From the NCBI RefSeq assembly GCF_035582795.1, contig NC_134367.1, positions 114,600,062 to 114,664,061 on the forward strand: a DNA stretch of 64,000 bases, written 5' to 3'. The notes under the pieces were generated by a model. That model worked only from the letters and a program-made list of their open reading frames with translations, did no database searches and had not been told where the DNA came from. Below, piece after piece: positions 22,601 through 33,310 of the stretch. A program made the position numbers and the translations under genes. The stretch is from Mycteria americana (lineage: Eukaryota > Chordata > Aves > Ciconiiformes > Ciconiidae). Positions within the stretch are counted from its first letter, which is position 1; each line of letters opens with the position of its first letter.

Positions 22601-23952
22601 AGATAATAATACTACTACATCGAATGCGGCATGGCTGCATTAATTTCTTAGAGAATAAGCACTTGTGGCTTCTGTGGGCTTTGTTCCAGGTGTGGAGGTG
22701 GTTGCTGCTGAGATCCATCTGCAATGCCATTAATAATTTTTTTATTTCCTGACTAAATTAACCCCCACTCCTCTGACACTGCGACCCAGACAGAAGGTTG
22801 TTGTAGCAGGTTGTATTTTTCATGATCAGGTAGCTGCATCAGAATAACAAAGAAACCTCTTGGTGGTGTGTTGCTTCTACAGGACGGCTCTTTCTTCTAG
22901 CTTGGGAACTCCAGGCCTGTTTGTGTTTGTTGGGGCTGTGACCACTTGTTGAACCTGTCTAGGTTTAGCTCTCGGGAATGGGGGGAGCTTGGCTCTTGTT
23001 GCTGCGGTGGTTAAAATTGGGAGTTCGTTATAAGGAGGGCTTCCGAGGGTAAGATTAGATGGCATGTGAATTAGCCCTACCACATGTATCGCCCATCGTG
23101 CAAGGTGCTGTACAGGCATAGCCTGGAAAATCCCCACCCTAATCTGCTTACTGTCTAACCATAAGATAAGAAATGCATGGGGTAATGAAAAAGGAAGCAA
23201 TGAGACCATATTAGTCAGCATGACGGGTGTTCATCAACAGCAGCCTGATAGCTGGGAAGGATTTGCTAGAGGGTAAAGGCCCTTCAACACTGTCCAAAGA
23301 TAATGAAGTAGCACTGAATGTGATTTCTGGGAATGCGGTGTTGTACCAGGGGGGTGCTCTGAGAATTTAGGGTGGTTACTGGAGGCCTGAATTGTAGAGG
23401 CAGGTATGGAGAGGTAAGCACTCCTTTCCAAAGCACAGCCCTGGCTACTGTGACACTGGCAAGAAGCCACAGCACTGCCAGCGCCTGTGGAGCACAACTA
23501 GGGCAGGCAGCAGGACAAATCTCCTGCCGACAGCCTGGGACTGGATGGGTCTAAGAGCTATGAGAGCTGGCTGTGCCAGCGGCGTTATGGGTGGCTGCTA
23601 GGGAGAGCAAGCACACCAAGTTGTACTCGCTTATTTTTTTGCCTTCCAATATATCAGGTAGTCTAAGAAAGGGTGTTGCTTTCCTGGTCAACCTGCCTCA
23701 CACATAGATAGACAACACTCCTACCACTTCTGCCACTTGGACTATGCGAGATGAGGTGGAGGAGTGGGAGGATATTGCAGAGAGACAAACTGGAAAAGAG
23801 GAGGGTCTTGCTGTGTTTCCTGCAAGTGTGCAGGCAGACAGCACACAGCCATGGATGGGAACCTCTGACAGTATCCCTGACCTCTCTCCTATCTGTGTTG
23901 TGGGTGCGATTGCAGCAGGATGTGGTCTTTATGTGTAGATCAAGAATGGGGT

Positions 23953-24032
23953 CAAGAGTGGCTTGATAGCTATAGCTCTGTTAGCCATGTGGGCAAGTGG
24001 CTTGATAGCTATAGCTCTGCTAGCCACCCGGG
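23953..24032. repeat. Two-copy tandem duplication, 39-bp unit
   Basis: The core 'cttgatagctatagctctg' occurs at 23962 and again at 24001, with similar flanks (caag-agtgg versus caag-tgg, and t/c-tagcca after the core). A partial third 'ctgatagctggg' follows. The high identity suggests a recent local duplication. Confidence 0.8.
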
Positions 24033-25282
24033 CTGATAGCTGGGCCACGGTGAGCTATATATTCCTGTTGTGGTTGATCTTGTCCAAGGAGGTGGCTGTG
24101 GGGAAGTCTCCACTGACAAACAGGGTAGTGTGAGTAGAGCAGCCCTTTCCCACTGCCCTCTTTAGATCTGTTCCGTGCCTGGATCTGTGATGGTGGCCTG
24201 TGCTTGGTGTGCTGGCTCTCCTCTGGCACACTGGGCGGAGAAAGGCTAGCTGGTCTGGTGGGACGAACCAGCTTGGTGAGCCTGTGTGTTTCCAGTCTTC
24301 AGCAACCACTGGTGTCTTTCTGAGCATTGCATTGCCTGAGTAGCACTGCTCAGATCTCTTGATGGGTAGTCACCCAACAAGCCGTACGTGGTGCTGGCAA
24401 GGAGCATGACTGCAGCTGCATTTCTGAAGGAGGCCAGGAAGCACAGGTTGCCAGTCGATGGTGTATGAGCTAAATCTGGCCTGGCAGAGCAACTTCTTCC
24501 TTGCGCAGGCTACCCTGCAATCCTTCCCCAGGGCTCTGACACTTCTGGTTCAAAAAGACTTGAATGTAACCAAAGCACAACTCCTGGACAGTGCTTCCCC
24601 CATCACAGAAGTCTTTCTCCCGACAGATGATGCTTTGCTCTCACAGTGCTCAAGGAGCTGCGCTCCAGCTCCAGGGGCCTCGCCTCCGGGCAGGCGGTTG
24701 ATTTACGCTACTCCCCTGGTTCTTGAGTCTCTTGGTCCCGGGTTCAAAGTCAGCCTCACCCCGGTTCAGGGTGGAGGTGGTCCTGCAGCCGTGAGATCTC
24801 CTGCTGGGGAGGCCGGGCCCTGAGGCAAAGCACGGCTGGTGGTTCCCTCTCCCTGCAGTTTTGAGGACAGTGCCCACCAAACGCAGGTGGAGCGAGAGAG
24901 CGGAGGGCTGTTGTCCCCTGCCAGGCCAGCTGCCTGCTGGTGACTGAAGGCAGGGCACCATCTGGTGGCATGAAAGGAATTTGTCCACACGTGTCGGAGA
25001 GCAGTGCTGGCTTTCTCAGCCAGATACTAATTAGTAGTTTCCAACTCCCTCCCCCCCCCCTCTTTTTTTCTCTTCCGCGGCATTAAGCCCCTCTGTGGCT
25101 TTCCCCACCTGCCTGATGTGCTTGTTTGTCCCCAGCTGCTGCGACCACCTCTTGCAGAGAGGCTTAAGCTGACAAACTTGGCCAGCTCCAGGTCGTTCCT
25201 GGAGCATGGTACAGTTTCTCAGACTGGAAGGAGTGTTACAGAGCTGCAGAGGGAATTGCCCAAGGACAGGCTCTGCTCCCAT

Positions 25283-25545
25283 TAGAGCTGTCCTAGGTCA
25301 AATCAGAGGTCTGTCTAGCCTCGTATCCTCTTCCTGACAGCAGATGCCTGGGAAAGGACAGACGAAGGCAGTGAGCTGGCAGCAGGAGATCAGCTAGATG
25401 GTCTGCCAGCCTTCAATGTGCAGGCAGGAACATCTTGAGTTTGACATCGTGCCTCTATTTTGAATAACCTTCTGTGGATTTCATCCTTCCTGATTTTGAC
25501 TCATCACCACTTGAACCCATGAAGGCTCCTAGCATTCACTACACC
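25283..25545. repeat. Old interspersed repeat fragment, family uncertain
   Basis: Segments such as 'aatcagaggtctgtctagcc', 'tatcctcttcctgacagcag' and 'cacttgaacccatgaaggct' follow the order of an interspersed repeat I recall as common in bird, crocodile and turtle genomes. I cannot assign the family with certainty. Confidence 0.4.
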
Positions 25546-28249
25546 TTTGGGAGGGGCAGCTGGGCAGGAGGCTGCCCTGGGCCAGGAGGTGGGAACAGCT
25601 GTCCGAGGTTGCATGGGCATCCTTCATCTGTGTGCTAGGGCTCATGGCTCAGACCACATGCCAGAAAGGATTGGTGGCATGTCACTGCTGTCTCTTTTTT
25701 CCAGGTCCCTTGGAGGGACCAGATATGCCAGATGTGTCCAGATTGTGGATCGGCTGATCTTCAAGCAGAGAGGAGCAGTGGCACACAGCTGAGAACCAGG
25801 TGTCAAAGTGGGCCTTAAGGAGCGAGCCTTGTACGTGAGCTGTCTGTATGAGATGGGGTGGTTTGACTCCTCCAGATCCCCTGAGACCCCAACAGTTTGA
25901 CACTTGAGCTTGACTGTTCCCTAAGAAAACAGTGCCAAAAATCAGGTAGAGAAAAGTGGAGGCCTGTTGTTTTGTGAAAATCATGGCAGTCCAAGCTCTT
26001 TCTCACCCAAATTCTCCTGGTTTTTGGCTGGGTCTTGCTTCTATTGTGAGGTCTTGTGAAACCTGGATGGTGAGGACTGAGGTGTTTCTCCCCTCAGCTG
26101 CCAGGTTGCACAACTGCTGGTATTTCTCCAAGCAGACCAGTTTCATGCACTTCCCTTTCATTTTGCTGTTGGCTTCCCATGAGACATGCCATCAACTCTC
26201 CTGTTCTCTCACTAGCATCTCGGATTCCTGGAGCTGTCCCGTTTTCTTTGGACTGGAGCCACAGCAGCCCCTAGAAAACACTCATGTGGCTGGGCTGCTG
26301 TTGCTTTTGTCATGTAATGAAATGCAGGTACCTCCTGGGCTGTGAACGTGTGTCCCAGCACAGCTGGGGTGGAGAAAGGGCTGCAGAGTCATGAGGAGCA
26401 GGCTGGAAGCTAGGAGTTGTGCCAGGCTCTGAAAGAGGCACCCCTGCACTAAAAAACATCTTGTCCAGTGTTTAGGTCTAACTTGTCTCAGTGCTCTAGG
26501 AGAGGGCAGCACAGGACTGGTTTTCTGTTATGCTCTTGTGCCTTCCATGTGAGCAGGGAAATGCAGTGGGGCCACTGAAAGTCCATATTTGCAAATTCAC
26601 ATTTTGCCACCAGAGAGCTCCCATCCTTCACACCAGTCCAAGGGTGAGGAAATAGTGGCCAGCATGGCAAAAAAGTCCCTCAGTCTCCACCATGTCACAG
26701 CTCTTGTAGTAAGGGCTGGACTCTGTGGTGCTTTCTCTGCCTTTTAAAAAAAATATTGTTCTTTTAGTGCTTGGATGAATTTTTCCCCTTCATTGCAGGC
26801 TTCTTATGAAAGCGGGGATATTGAGGCTGGGTATATTGAGGCTGGCTAATGAGAGAAAACACAGTGAGCAGGTGGAAATTTGGTGGCAGCAATGCAGTTT
26901 TCCTCTCTCTGGTGATTTGGACAGTCTTGCTGATGGAATAGCAGGGCTTGAGAGGGTCTCCCTGAAGCACTAGCCTCGCTGCTAGTAGTCCTACAGAAGT
27001 CCTACACAAACCTACGTGGCACTTCTGCTTGCATCTGTGCCTTACGGTTCTACCATCAGTGTTGGCACATGCAGTATGTTTAGTTTTGTACTAATTTGAG
27101 TTTGTAATCAGCAGTGATATCACTTTTCCTATTTAATTACAAGGTTGAATCACTAACTCCCTTGAACAGTGTAATTCTGGCCTTTTCCATCCATGCTCCT
27201 CCCTTCTAATGCCTGGCTCCTTTTCCCGCTCTTACCTGGCACTTTCACAAACATATATTCCATCCTCCCACATTTCTGCTTTGCTGAGGAGACAAGTCTT
27301 CCATGCTTGGAGGAAAAGATGGGTAATTGGTTTAGTTCACTGAATATGTGAAACTGATAACTGAAAAATTAGACCTGGATGAGCAGTCTGAATGCTACAG
27401 TGAGTTTGGAAAAAATGACTGCGCTCCATTTTTTGGGGGCCAATGTGATGTCTTGCCTTCCTTCTGTGCCTCTCCTCCCTGCCCCTTACCCATGCCGAGA
27501 GCCTGAGGAAGCCCTGGCTCACCTGGAGCCTGTGAGATGTCAGCCAAGGAGCAGTTCTTCCCTTTGTAGCCACCCCCATGACATCTTGGTGGAGATGAAT
27601 CTGCAAACTAATAGTTTCAGCTCCCTGCACCAGCAGAGATTGAAGGGCCCATCCTTGCAGCTGCTCTCAATTTGCTCAATCTCCTCCATTTTTGTTTAGA
27701 CACCACTTTTCTGTGGTGCGCTATACCTGAGAGAAATCCCAAAGGAACTGAGGGTTGGGGAGCATAAGGCACTAGAGGTCAAAACAGTCACATCTCATCA
27801 GATCTAGTCTCTCTTGTCCTGCTTGAGAGCCACTTCAACAAAGGCCCTATCTGCCAGCAGTACCTAAAGTCCATACCTCAAAAAAGCAGCAGTAGCCTGA
27901 TATTTAAAAAAACCCGTGCCTCTAGAGCCTCAGACCAGTGGGTGTTAGCTGTGGGACTCTGCCCCAAAGACTGGCTCCTTCCCCTCCTCACCTTGTTGTC
28001 TGGAGATGATGAGTGAGGGCCACGCTTGGCTGTAGCTGTGGCCAAGAGGAAATCCTGTTCAAAGCCAGGGTGCTCTCTTGGAGAAGACGGTGCAGAATCA
28101 TCAGGCTCCCTGCTTCCTGGAGTGGCACATTGTGCGACAGCTTAGTGTTGTGGGAGCTTTTATTGCAATTTATTGTGCTCTGAAAATGGTCTGGTGGAGA
28201 CCTAGGCTTGTTTTTCACTGCTCATCTTGCTTCTTGCTTGCAGTCCTGC

Positions 28250-28668
28250 AGGTTGCCTTGGTGTTGAAAGAAGTAATCCCTAGATTTGGTATCCCTGAAG
28301 GAATGGCCTCAGATAATGGGCCCCATTTTATTGCTAAAATTGTACAAGAGGTTGCCAAGTTTTTACAATTTGATTGGAATTTACATACCCCTTGGAGACT
28401 GCAATCCAGTGAGCAAGTAGAGTGGATGAATCAAAAGGGACACATTTCAAAATTATGCCAGGAAACCCAAATGAAACAGATAGGAATTCTACCTATAGCA
28501 TTACTAAGAATCAGGATTACTTCTAGAGTTAGGGAGGGGGTTAGTCCTTTTGAAATTCTGTATGCTAAACCATATCCTGTAAATAAATTAACAGGAAGGA
28601 GTGATCAAATGCATGTCAGTGGAGACCAAATACTGACTGAGTATCTGCTGTTGTTGGGCGTACTTTGA
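28250..28668 (+). pseudogene. pol: Retroviral pol remnant: integrase catalytic core (C-terminal part)
   Basis: The frame enters retroviral sequence at about 28252 ('VALVLKEVIPRFGIPEGMA') and runs to a TGA at 28666-28668. It holds the second catalytic Asp in 'SDNGPHF' and the catalytic Glu exactly 35 residues later in 'SSEQVEWMNQ', the spacing of the integrase DD(35)E core. The zinc-binding N-terminal domain and the first Asp are absent. The upstream continuation of the open frame (from about 28078) does not look retroviral, so the 5' breakpoint lies near 28245. Confidence 0.88.
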
Positions 28669-28949
28669 ATTCCCTTCACAGGTACCTGAATGAGAGAACA
28701 CCTGTTCCACTAGACGCTCCAGTGCATACCTTTCAACCAGAGGACCAAGTCTACATCTGAACCTGGAAAGATGAACCTTTGAAAGAACGCTGGAAGGGAC
28801 CATATTTGGTGTTACTAATTACCCCCACAGCTATTAAAGTAAAAGGAATAGATTCTTGGATTCACTACATGTGGGTGAAAACCTCCCCTCCGGAAGAGCG
28901 GACATCGAGAGAAACAGCACTGTTGAAATTGAAGCTGACTTGGAATTAA
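28669..28949 (+). pseudogene. pol: Retroviral pol remnant: integrase C-terminal domain
   Basis: Integrase similarity continues in another frame from about 28683 ('YLNERTPVPLDAPVHTFQPE'), meets an in-frame TGA at 28758-28760, then continues with 'WKGPYLVLL' and a '[12 protein letters not shown]' segment. This is the SH3-like DNA-binding GPY module typical of gammaretroviral integrase. It ends at TAA 28947-28949, with the env ATG beginning at the next base. The frame change relative to the core plus the internal stop make this a pseudogene. Confidence 0.85.
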
Positions 28950-29510
28950 ATGAGCTGCACTTGGACTCAGATAGAATCCATAGCCCATATAGATTGTGTT
29001 CAAAGGGAATTATTTCTGTATTTTCTTCTAATATTGGGAACAATGATATTATTAACATATCTTTGTAAATATACTGAATTCTTTAAGGTACAGAGTGAAG
29101 GAAATAGAGAGAATGATATCCCTCTTCTGTGTAATGATATTTCTATGCAAAATAGAATGGCCTTAGACATGCTCCCGACTTCACAAGGAGGAGTCTGTAC
29201 AATGTTAAACACTAGTTGTTGTGTTTACATTGACCAGAGTGGACGAATCTCGACCGATCTAAATGAAATTTGGCAACAAACTAAAATTTTACATGAAATT
29301 CAAAAGGATGATACTTCCTTAGGATTTGAAGAGACCTGGAGATGGCTGACCTCTTGGTTCCCTGATTTGAGACCATGGGTAAAGAGGTTGTTGGGCATAA
29401 CACTGATTGGATTAAGCATCTTTGTATGTCTATATGTGTTACTACAATGCACCTGCAGATGTTGCTTAGCATTTGCTAAGCAACCTGAGGAGAAAGTGAG
29501 ACTTGTCTAA
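28950..29510 (+). CDS. env: Env-derived open frame lacking SU: 186-residue membrane protein remnant
   Basis: An uninterrupted ATG-to-TAA frame. Residues 21-38 are strongly hydrophobic and could be what is left of the env signal peptide. After a short hydrophilic stretch the sequence enters the transmembrane subunit just before its CX6CC motif (Cys83, Cys90, Cys91). A Trp-rich membrane-proximal segment at 130-143, a hydrophobic anchor at about 147-167, a Cys cluster at 167-172 and a short charged cytoplasmic tail follow. Nearly all of the receptor-binding subunit, the furin site, the fusion peptide and the first heptad repeat are missing, so it cannot act as an entry protein. It may be a chance open remnant or an expressed small protein; the sequence alone does not decide. 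Confidence 0.8.
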   Translation: MSCTWTQIESIAHIDCVQRELFLYFLLILGTMILLTYLCKYTEFFKVQSEGNRENDIPLLCNDISMQNRMALDMLPTSQGGVCTMLNTSCCVYIDQSGRISTDLNEIWQQTKILHEIQKDDTSLGFEETWRWLTSWFPDLRPWVKRLLGITLIGLSIFVCLYVLLQCTCRCCLAFAKQPEEKVRLV

Positions 29511-29530
29511 GAAATACTCTTAGATAGTCT

Positions 29531-29543
29531 CAAAGGGGGGAAT
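29531..29543 (+). other. Polypurine tract of the provirus
   Basis: 'caaaggggggaat' lies directly before the LTR's TGTAGTC start, the usual position of the plus-strand primer in retroviruses. Confidence 0.75.
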
Positions 29544-30004
29544 TGTAGTCAATCAGATTCAGTGTTATACAGGTATATGTGGAAGGTTGGTCTGATCTAA
29601 GTTTTTAGATGTGAGAAGTATATTAGAACTGGTGGAAGGCTGGGACTTACATAAAGTTGATAAGGGGGACTCGGACTGGGATGTGGAATGTCTCATCAAA
29701 AATTATTGTCCTTGAGAGTGAAACACATCCTGGAGGAATATGTTAGCTAATTAAGATGTTTTGGGAACAATCTGAAACTACTAGTAGAAGTGTGATAAGA
29801 AGCACCCTCATGCGAACTATCCTCATTCTAATACTAAAAATCACGCCCCTTGAGCTGGAGACCACGGCCCAAGCAGAGACCCCTCACCTTTGAGTATGTG
29901 CAGAATATTAAAGTAGTACTGTAGCTTTATGAGTAAGACAAGAAAATGTAGACCAATAGAAAACTGCTTTGCATAATTTCTTATGCATATGTATAACTAG
30001 ACTG

Positions 30005-30010
30005 TATAAA
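30005..30010 (+). promoter_or_regulatory. LTR TATA box
   Basis: TATAAA in 'ctgtataaatattg', about 50 bp after a CCAAT box and about 80 bp before the LTR poly(A) signal, placing the start of R near 30035. Confidence 0.65.
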
Positions 30011-30087
30011 TATTGTACCTGCATGAACGAGCGGCGTGCTAGCTTTGTGGAATTGCCACCGAGCACCCGGTTTTGTGCCAAACCAGA

Positions 30088-30093
30088 AATAAA
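30088..30093 (+). terminator. LTR poly(A) signal
   Basis: AATAAA followed by a GT-rich stretch at about 30105-30118. Cleavage there would set the R/U5 border just before the hairpin. Confidence 0.65.
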
Positions 30094-30120
30094 TCAGTAT
30101 CTTGGCTCTGTGTGCATATT

Positions 30121-30155
30121 GGGTATTGCACACCGGGTAACGGTGTGCAATACCC
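30121..30155 (+). repeat. Perfect 15-bp hairpin in LTR U5
   Basis: Arms 30121-30135 (GGGTATTGCACACCG) and 30141-30155 (CGGTGTGCAATACCC) are exact reverse complements around the loop GGTAA. It lies just beyond the expected poly(A) cleavage site. Confidence 0.9.
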
Positions 30156-32799
30156 TCCGTTTGTGAGACAACATTGGGAGGCAGGTTTCCTCCAGGTTTC
30201 ATGATGCTGAGCACTGATGTGCAGTCACAGGATAGGGGAAATGGGGACCGTAGGTAAAGGTAAAAGCTTGTGTTAGTCTAGAAAGCATGATCTTCAAGGG
30301 AAGATGGAGGGAAGTGGAAGGTTGCTGCATTTAAGGAAGAGAGGACTTCAGAGGTTATAGCAAGCTCCAAACATATGTGAGGTCAGCTGTGGAAGAGTAG
30401 TGTGTTCATTGTGTTCATGCTAGCTGAAGACAAGCTGTATTAGTCTTAGATCATAGCAAGGGACATCAGCATTTGGATCAGAAAAATGTTTCCAAGGGTG
30501 AGGATAGCAACCCAGTGGACTAGGTTACTTGGGAAAGAAATGAATGTCCTTTCTTGGAGGTTCTTAAAAAGCAGCATCAAGAACGGTGTAACTTCCATCC
30601 ATGTCGTCAGCTTGTCTGTCAGAGCAAAGACCTCCTCAGCAGAATTTTCTGCAGCATAGAGAGGAGAGTGGAAGCACATCTCCAGAGACCTTCCTGTCAA
30701 GTTCCCTCTTCTTAGGCCTAGGATCTTTCCCGTGATGGATCCACAAAGGTTGTGTGCAGCGTCTGTTGGAAACTGAGTCACATAGTGCCAGGGAAGAGAA
30801 GGAAGTCCTTCAAAATCCAGGTGGTTACCAGGAGAATAATTTTACCCCAGGTAACTCGGGACACCCCTCTGGCACTTTTCAGTCCAATGTGGCTTCCTTC
30901 TGAACCTGGCTGGAGTTAGCGGTCCAGAAACATTATCCTAGCCTGGGGATACGAGCCCGTTTTGCAGCATTATCCCTTCTCTGGTCACGAGCAGCTCTGG
31001 CTGCACTGGGCAGTAGCATTACATCAAAGAAGATCACCCCAAGCTAGAAATAGAAGCTTGTAGCAGTCTTAAGTACAGATCGGCCATGTACGTCCCTGTT
31101 TGCAACAAGAGACTGCAGCAGCTCGAGGTAGTTTGCAAGAGGCCCCTGGGGTGTTGGTTTCATTCTTGGGAGTGCTGGGCCAGGCGGAATTGCCAAGGCA
31201 AGCCAGAAGCTCTGCTTGCGCTCTCTGACATATGCAGTGAGCAACATCTTGCTGAGAGGCAAACCAGCAGAACTGAACAGCCGGCTTGGAGACGGAGATC
31301 TCATCCGCAAAACACTCTCTCCCTCCTGCTGACCTCCCTGCTCTGGGTGCAGAGCCTGATTCTCACTCCAGCATGTAGGGGTTTTAAATGGGGTGTGAAT
31401 TAATGCTGGTGCCATATAAAGTGTCCTGTCTTTCTCCTGAGCAGCATAAAGGATCTTTAGCATGAATGAGAATTGGCTCCAGTGCTGCAGCAGCTGTGAA
31501 GTCAGTTCCACTTTCAGCTGAAATAGGTTGCATTTTGACTGAAGTATTTTTGCTATCCAGATTTTCACTAGAAACTTATATCTAAAGACTGTATATCTTC
31601 GGTCATCATCAGAACAGCTTCTTAGCCCTGAGGAATCCTGCTTTTGAACAGAGCTGCAACACAACTCTGTCACAGCACCAAAACCCTGGATGGAGATATG
31701 CATCCTGGAAGGCTGTCTGACCTGTCAGGGGGCTTCAAAGCAGCAAGAGTCCTGCAGTTGTAATCCTGGTGCAGGTCAGGGGAAATGTTTCAAAAGGGTG
31801 AGTCTGGGGGCACACATATCAAAAGATCAGCATATGCTAGCATGCATCTGTGTGTGAATATCCACAGGCAAAAAAGAGCCAGGGCTCTTCTAGAGTAGGA
31901 GAACTTGCTTCATAATTTATTTACATGCTCCAACACTTGCATTTTCATGAGGCTTAGATATTTCATGGGTTTGCCAGAACAAATACAGCACAGGACTCTT
32001 CTAAGCTGTTGATTAAATCATTAAGGGGCTTCGTGTCTACTTGTGGTTTTCCACTTCCTTCAGTTTACTTCGAGATGTGAACATAAAATCTGCCAGTAAC
32101 AGGCACCATGTGGATTTGTGATGGTCTTGGGAGCGCTGCTTCTCCATAAAACAATGTCTCGATCACATCCAAGCACAGATGTTGTTTGTTTGTCTGTGAC
32201 AGGTGTAGCATCAGTGATATTTGCTTGTTGAGCCATCCAAGTCATGCTTTAATGGAAATTCTTTAAAGAAGTTACAAATAGTTCATTTTAGTACACTGGT
32301 TCAGTAAACACTCCAGTAAACCTTTGGAAGAGACTGAATTATACACATAAGAGACCTATGTGTGGAGGGGAAATAGACAGCATTTTTTTTAATGGCATAT
32401 TGCAGTGGTTACCAAGCCTCATGGTTTTGTCAGCAGTCTCAGGATGTTGTATATATTTTTTTTCTTAAAATTCCAGCTGCTGGAAGGAAGCTGTTGCATA
32501 AGAGTCTCCATTTTCTCATTTAAAAAAAGTGAGTTTCTAACCCTCGTGGTTGCTTAGAAAAACATGAAAACATGAGCTGAATGTTCCAGATAGGATGTTG
32601 AAATCAAAACCAAACACAATGGAAAAATTGGTTCATATCTTTAAAATCGAGATGGCAAATAAACAGTCTTAGATTGGCTTAGAAATTCTGCAGTTTGGAA
32701 AAGTATCAATATCTGACTTTTGGGACCTGGCTGCTGGCATGAGGGCATGTGTGATTTTGGAATCAGTTTAGTCTCTTTTTGGTTAGGCAATACTAATTT

Positions 32800-33310
32800 T
32801 TATGAAAAGTAAATATTTCTGTAAAATAAAATATTTTTTGAATATTTCTCTGGTGAGAACACCTCTTTTTCAAAACTTTCTTTAGCATTGCTCGAGTCTC
32901 ATTTTGTCTCTTGTTTTGTTTCTCAACTAATTTTGTTTTGTTATGAGTTGAGAATTTCATCCTGAATCTCTTTTGGTTCATGCTTTTTTCCATCTTGACT
33001 TTAATGTTTCTGTCTGGAGATTTCCATTTGGTTTGGTTTTGATGTTGACCTCGGATTTGGTGTTTTCTTCCTTTCCTCATTTTGGCTTCTTCATCCTGTT
33101 CTTTGCTTTCCAGCTTTGTTTTGAGCTGGTGCTGGAAAATTCCACCTTGGGTGGTGGGTGATGTTGCACCTGGGTATTGCCTTTTATCGGCTGAGTGCAT
33201 GATGTTTCCGAGTGGCTCAGTGCAGCCACTCAAAGGCACATTTGAGCTCATCTTCTCGTGACTGGGGAAGTTGTTGGCTTGTTTTGTTTTTTTCCAGAGG
33301 AGATGATGGA
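32800..33310 (-). other. T-rich low-complexity block with Lys/Gln/Asn-rich antisense frame
   Basis: The plus strand is rich in TTTTG/TTTGG motifs. The minus strand therefore encodes a 184-codon open frame (32793-33347) rich in Lys, Gln and Asn with many KxKxE-type runs. The bias comes from base composition. I recognise no domain and do not call it a gene. Confidence 0.4.

Larger units (their letters stand above)
17761..28249. other. Intergenic stretch, no gene recognised
   Basis: No exon with recognisable protein similarity is seen on either strand. It contains decayed interspersed repeats (21.46-21.68, 22.43-22.60 and 25.28-25.55 kb), a two-copy tandem duplication at about 23.96-24.03 kb and ordinary unique DNA. 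In human, BFSP1 lies head-to-head with DSTN; I looked for its intermediate-filament rod exons on the plus strand here and did not see them. Confidence 0.5.
28250..30173 (+). mobile_element. 3' half of an endogenous gammaretrovirus-like provirus
   Basis: In order: integrase core, integrase C-terminal domain, env with most of SU missing, polypurine tract, and 3' LTR. Nothing resembling gag, protease, reverse transcriptase or a 5' LTR precedes about 28250, so the copy is 5'-truncated or rearranged. The integrase GPY-type C-terminal motif and the CX6CC motif of the env transmembrane subunit place it with gamma-type retroviruses. Pol is broken by a stop, a frame change and another stop, so the element cannot move by itself. 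The LTR looks intact and may still drive or end transcription. Without the 5' flank a target-site duplication cannot be checked. Confidence 0.9.
29544..30173 (+). repeat. 3' LTR of the provirus (about 630 bp)
   Basis: It starts TGTAGTC right after the polypurine tract and ends GACAACA, an imperfect inverted repeat with TG...CA ends. Inside are a CCAAT box at 29953-29957, TATAAA at 30005-30010, AATAAA at 30088-30093, and a perfect inverted repeat at 30121-30155 in the presumed U5. This order gives a plausible U3-R-U5 layout. The 3' boundary is inferred from the inverted repeat and is less certain than the 5' boundary. Confidence 0.8.

Noticed and set aside
24725-24775. Possible tRNA B-box (gggttcaaagtc)
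   Set aside because: It does not match GGTTCRANNCC, has no paired A-box or cloverleaf stems, and lies in ordinary sequence.
17761-28249. BFSP1 exons expected from human synteny
   Set aside because: No intermediate-filament rod sequence seen on the plus strand.
30446-30781. 111-codon minus-strand frame next to the LTR, considered as reverse-transcriptase remnant
   Set aside because: No YxDD or other RT motif and no alignment that I can support.
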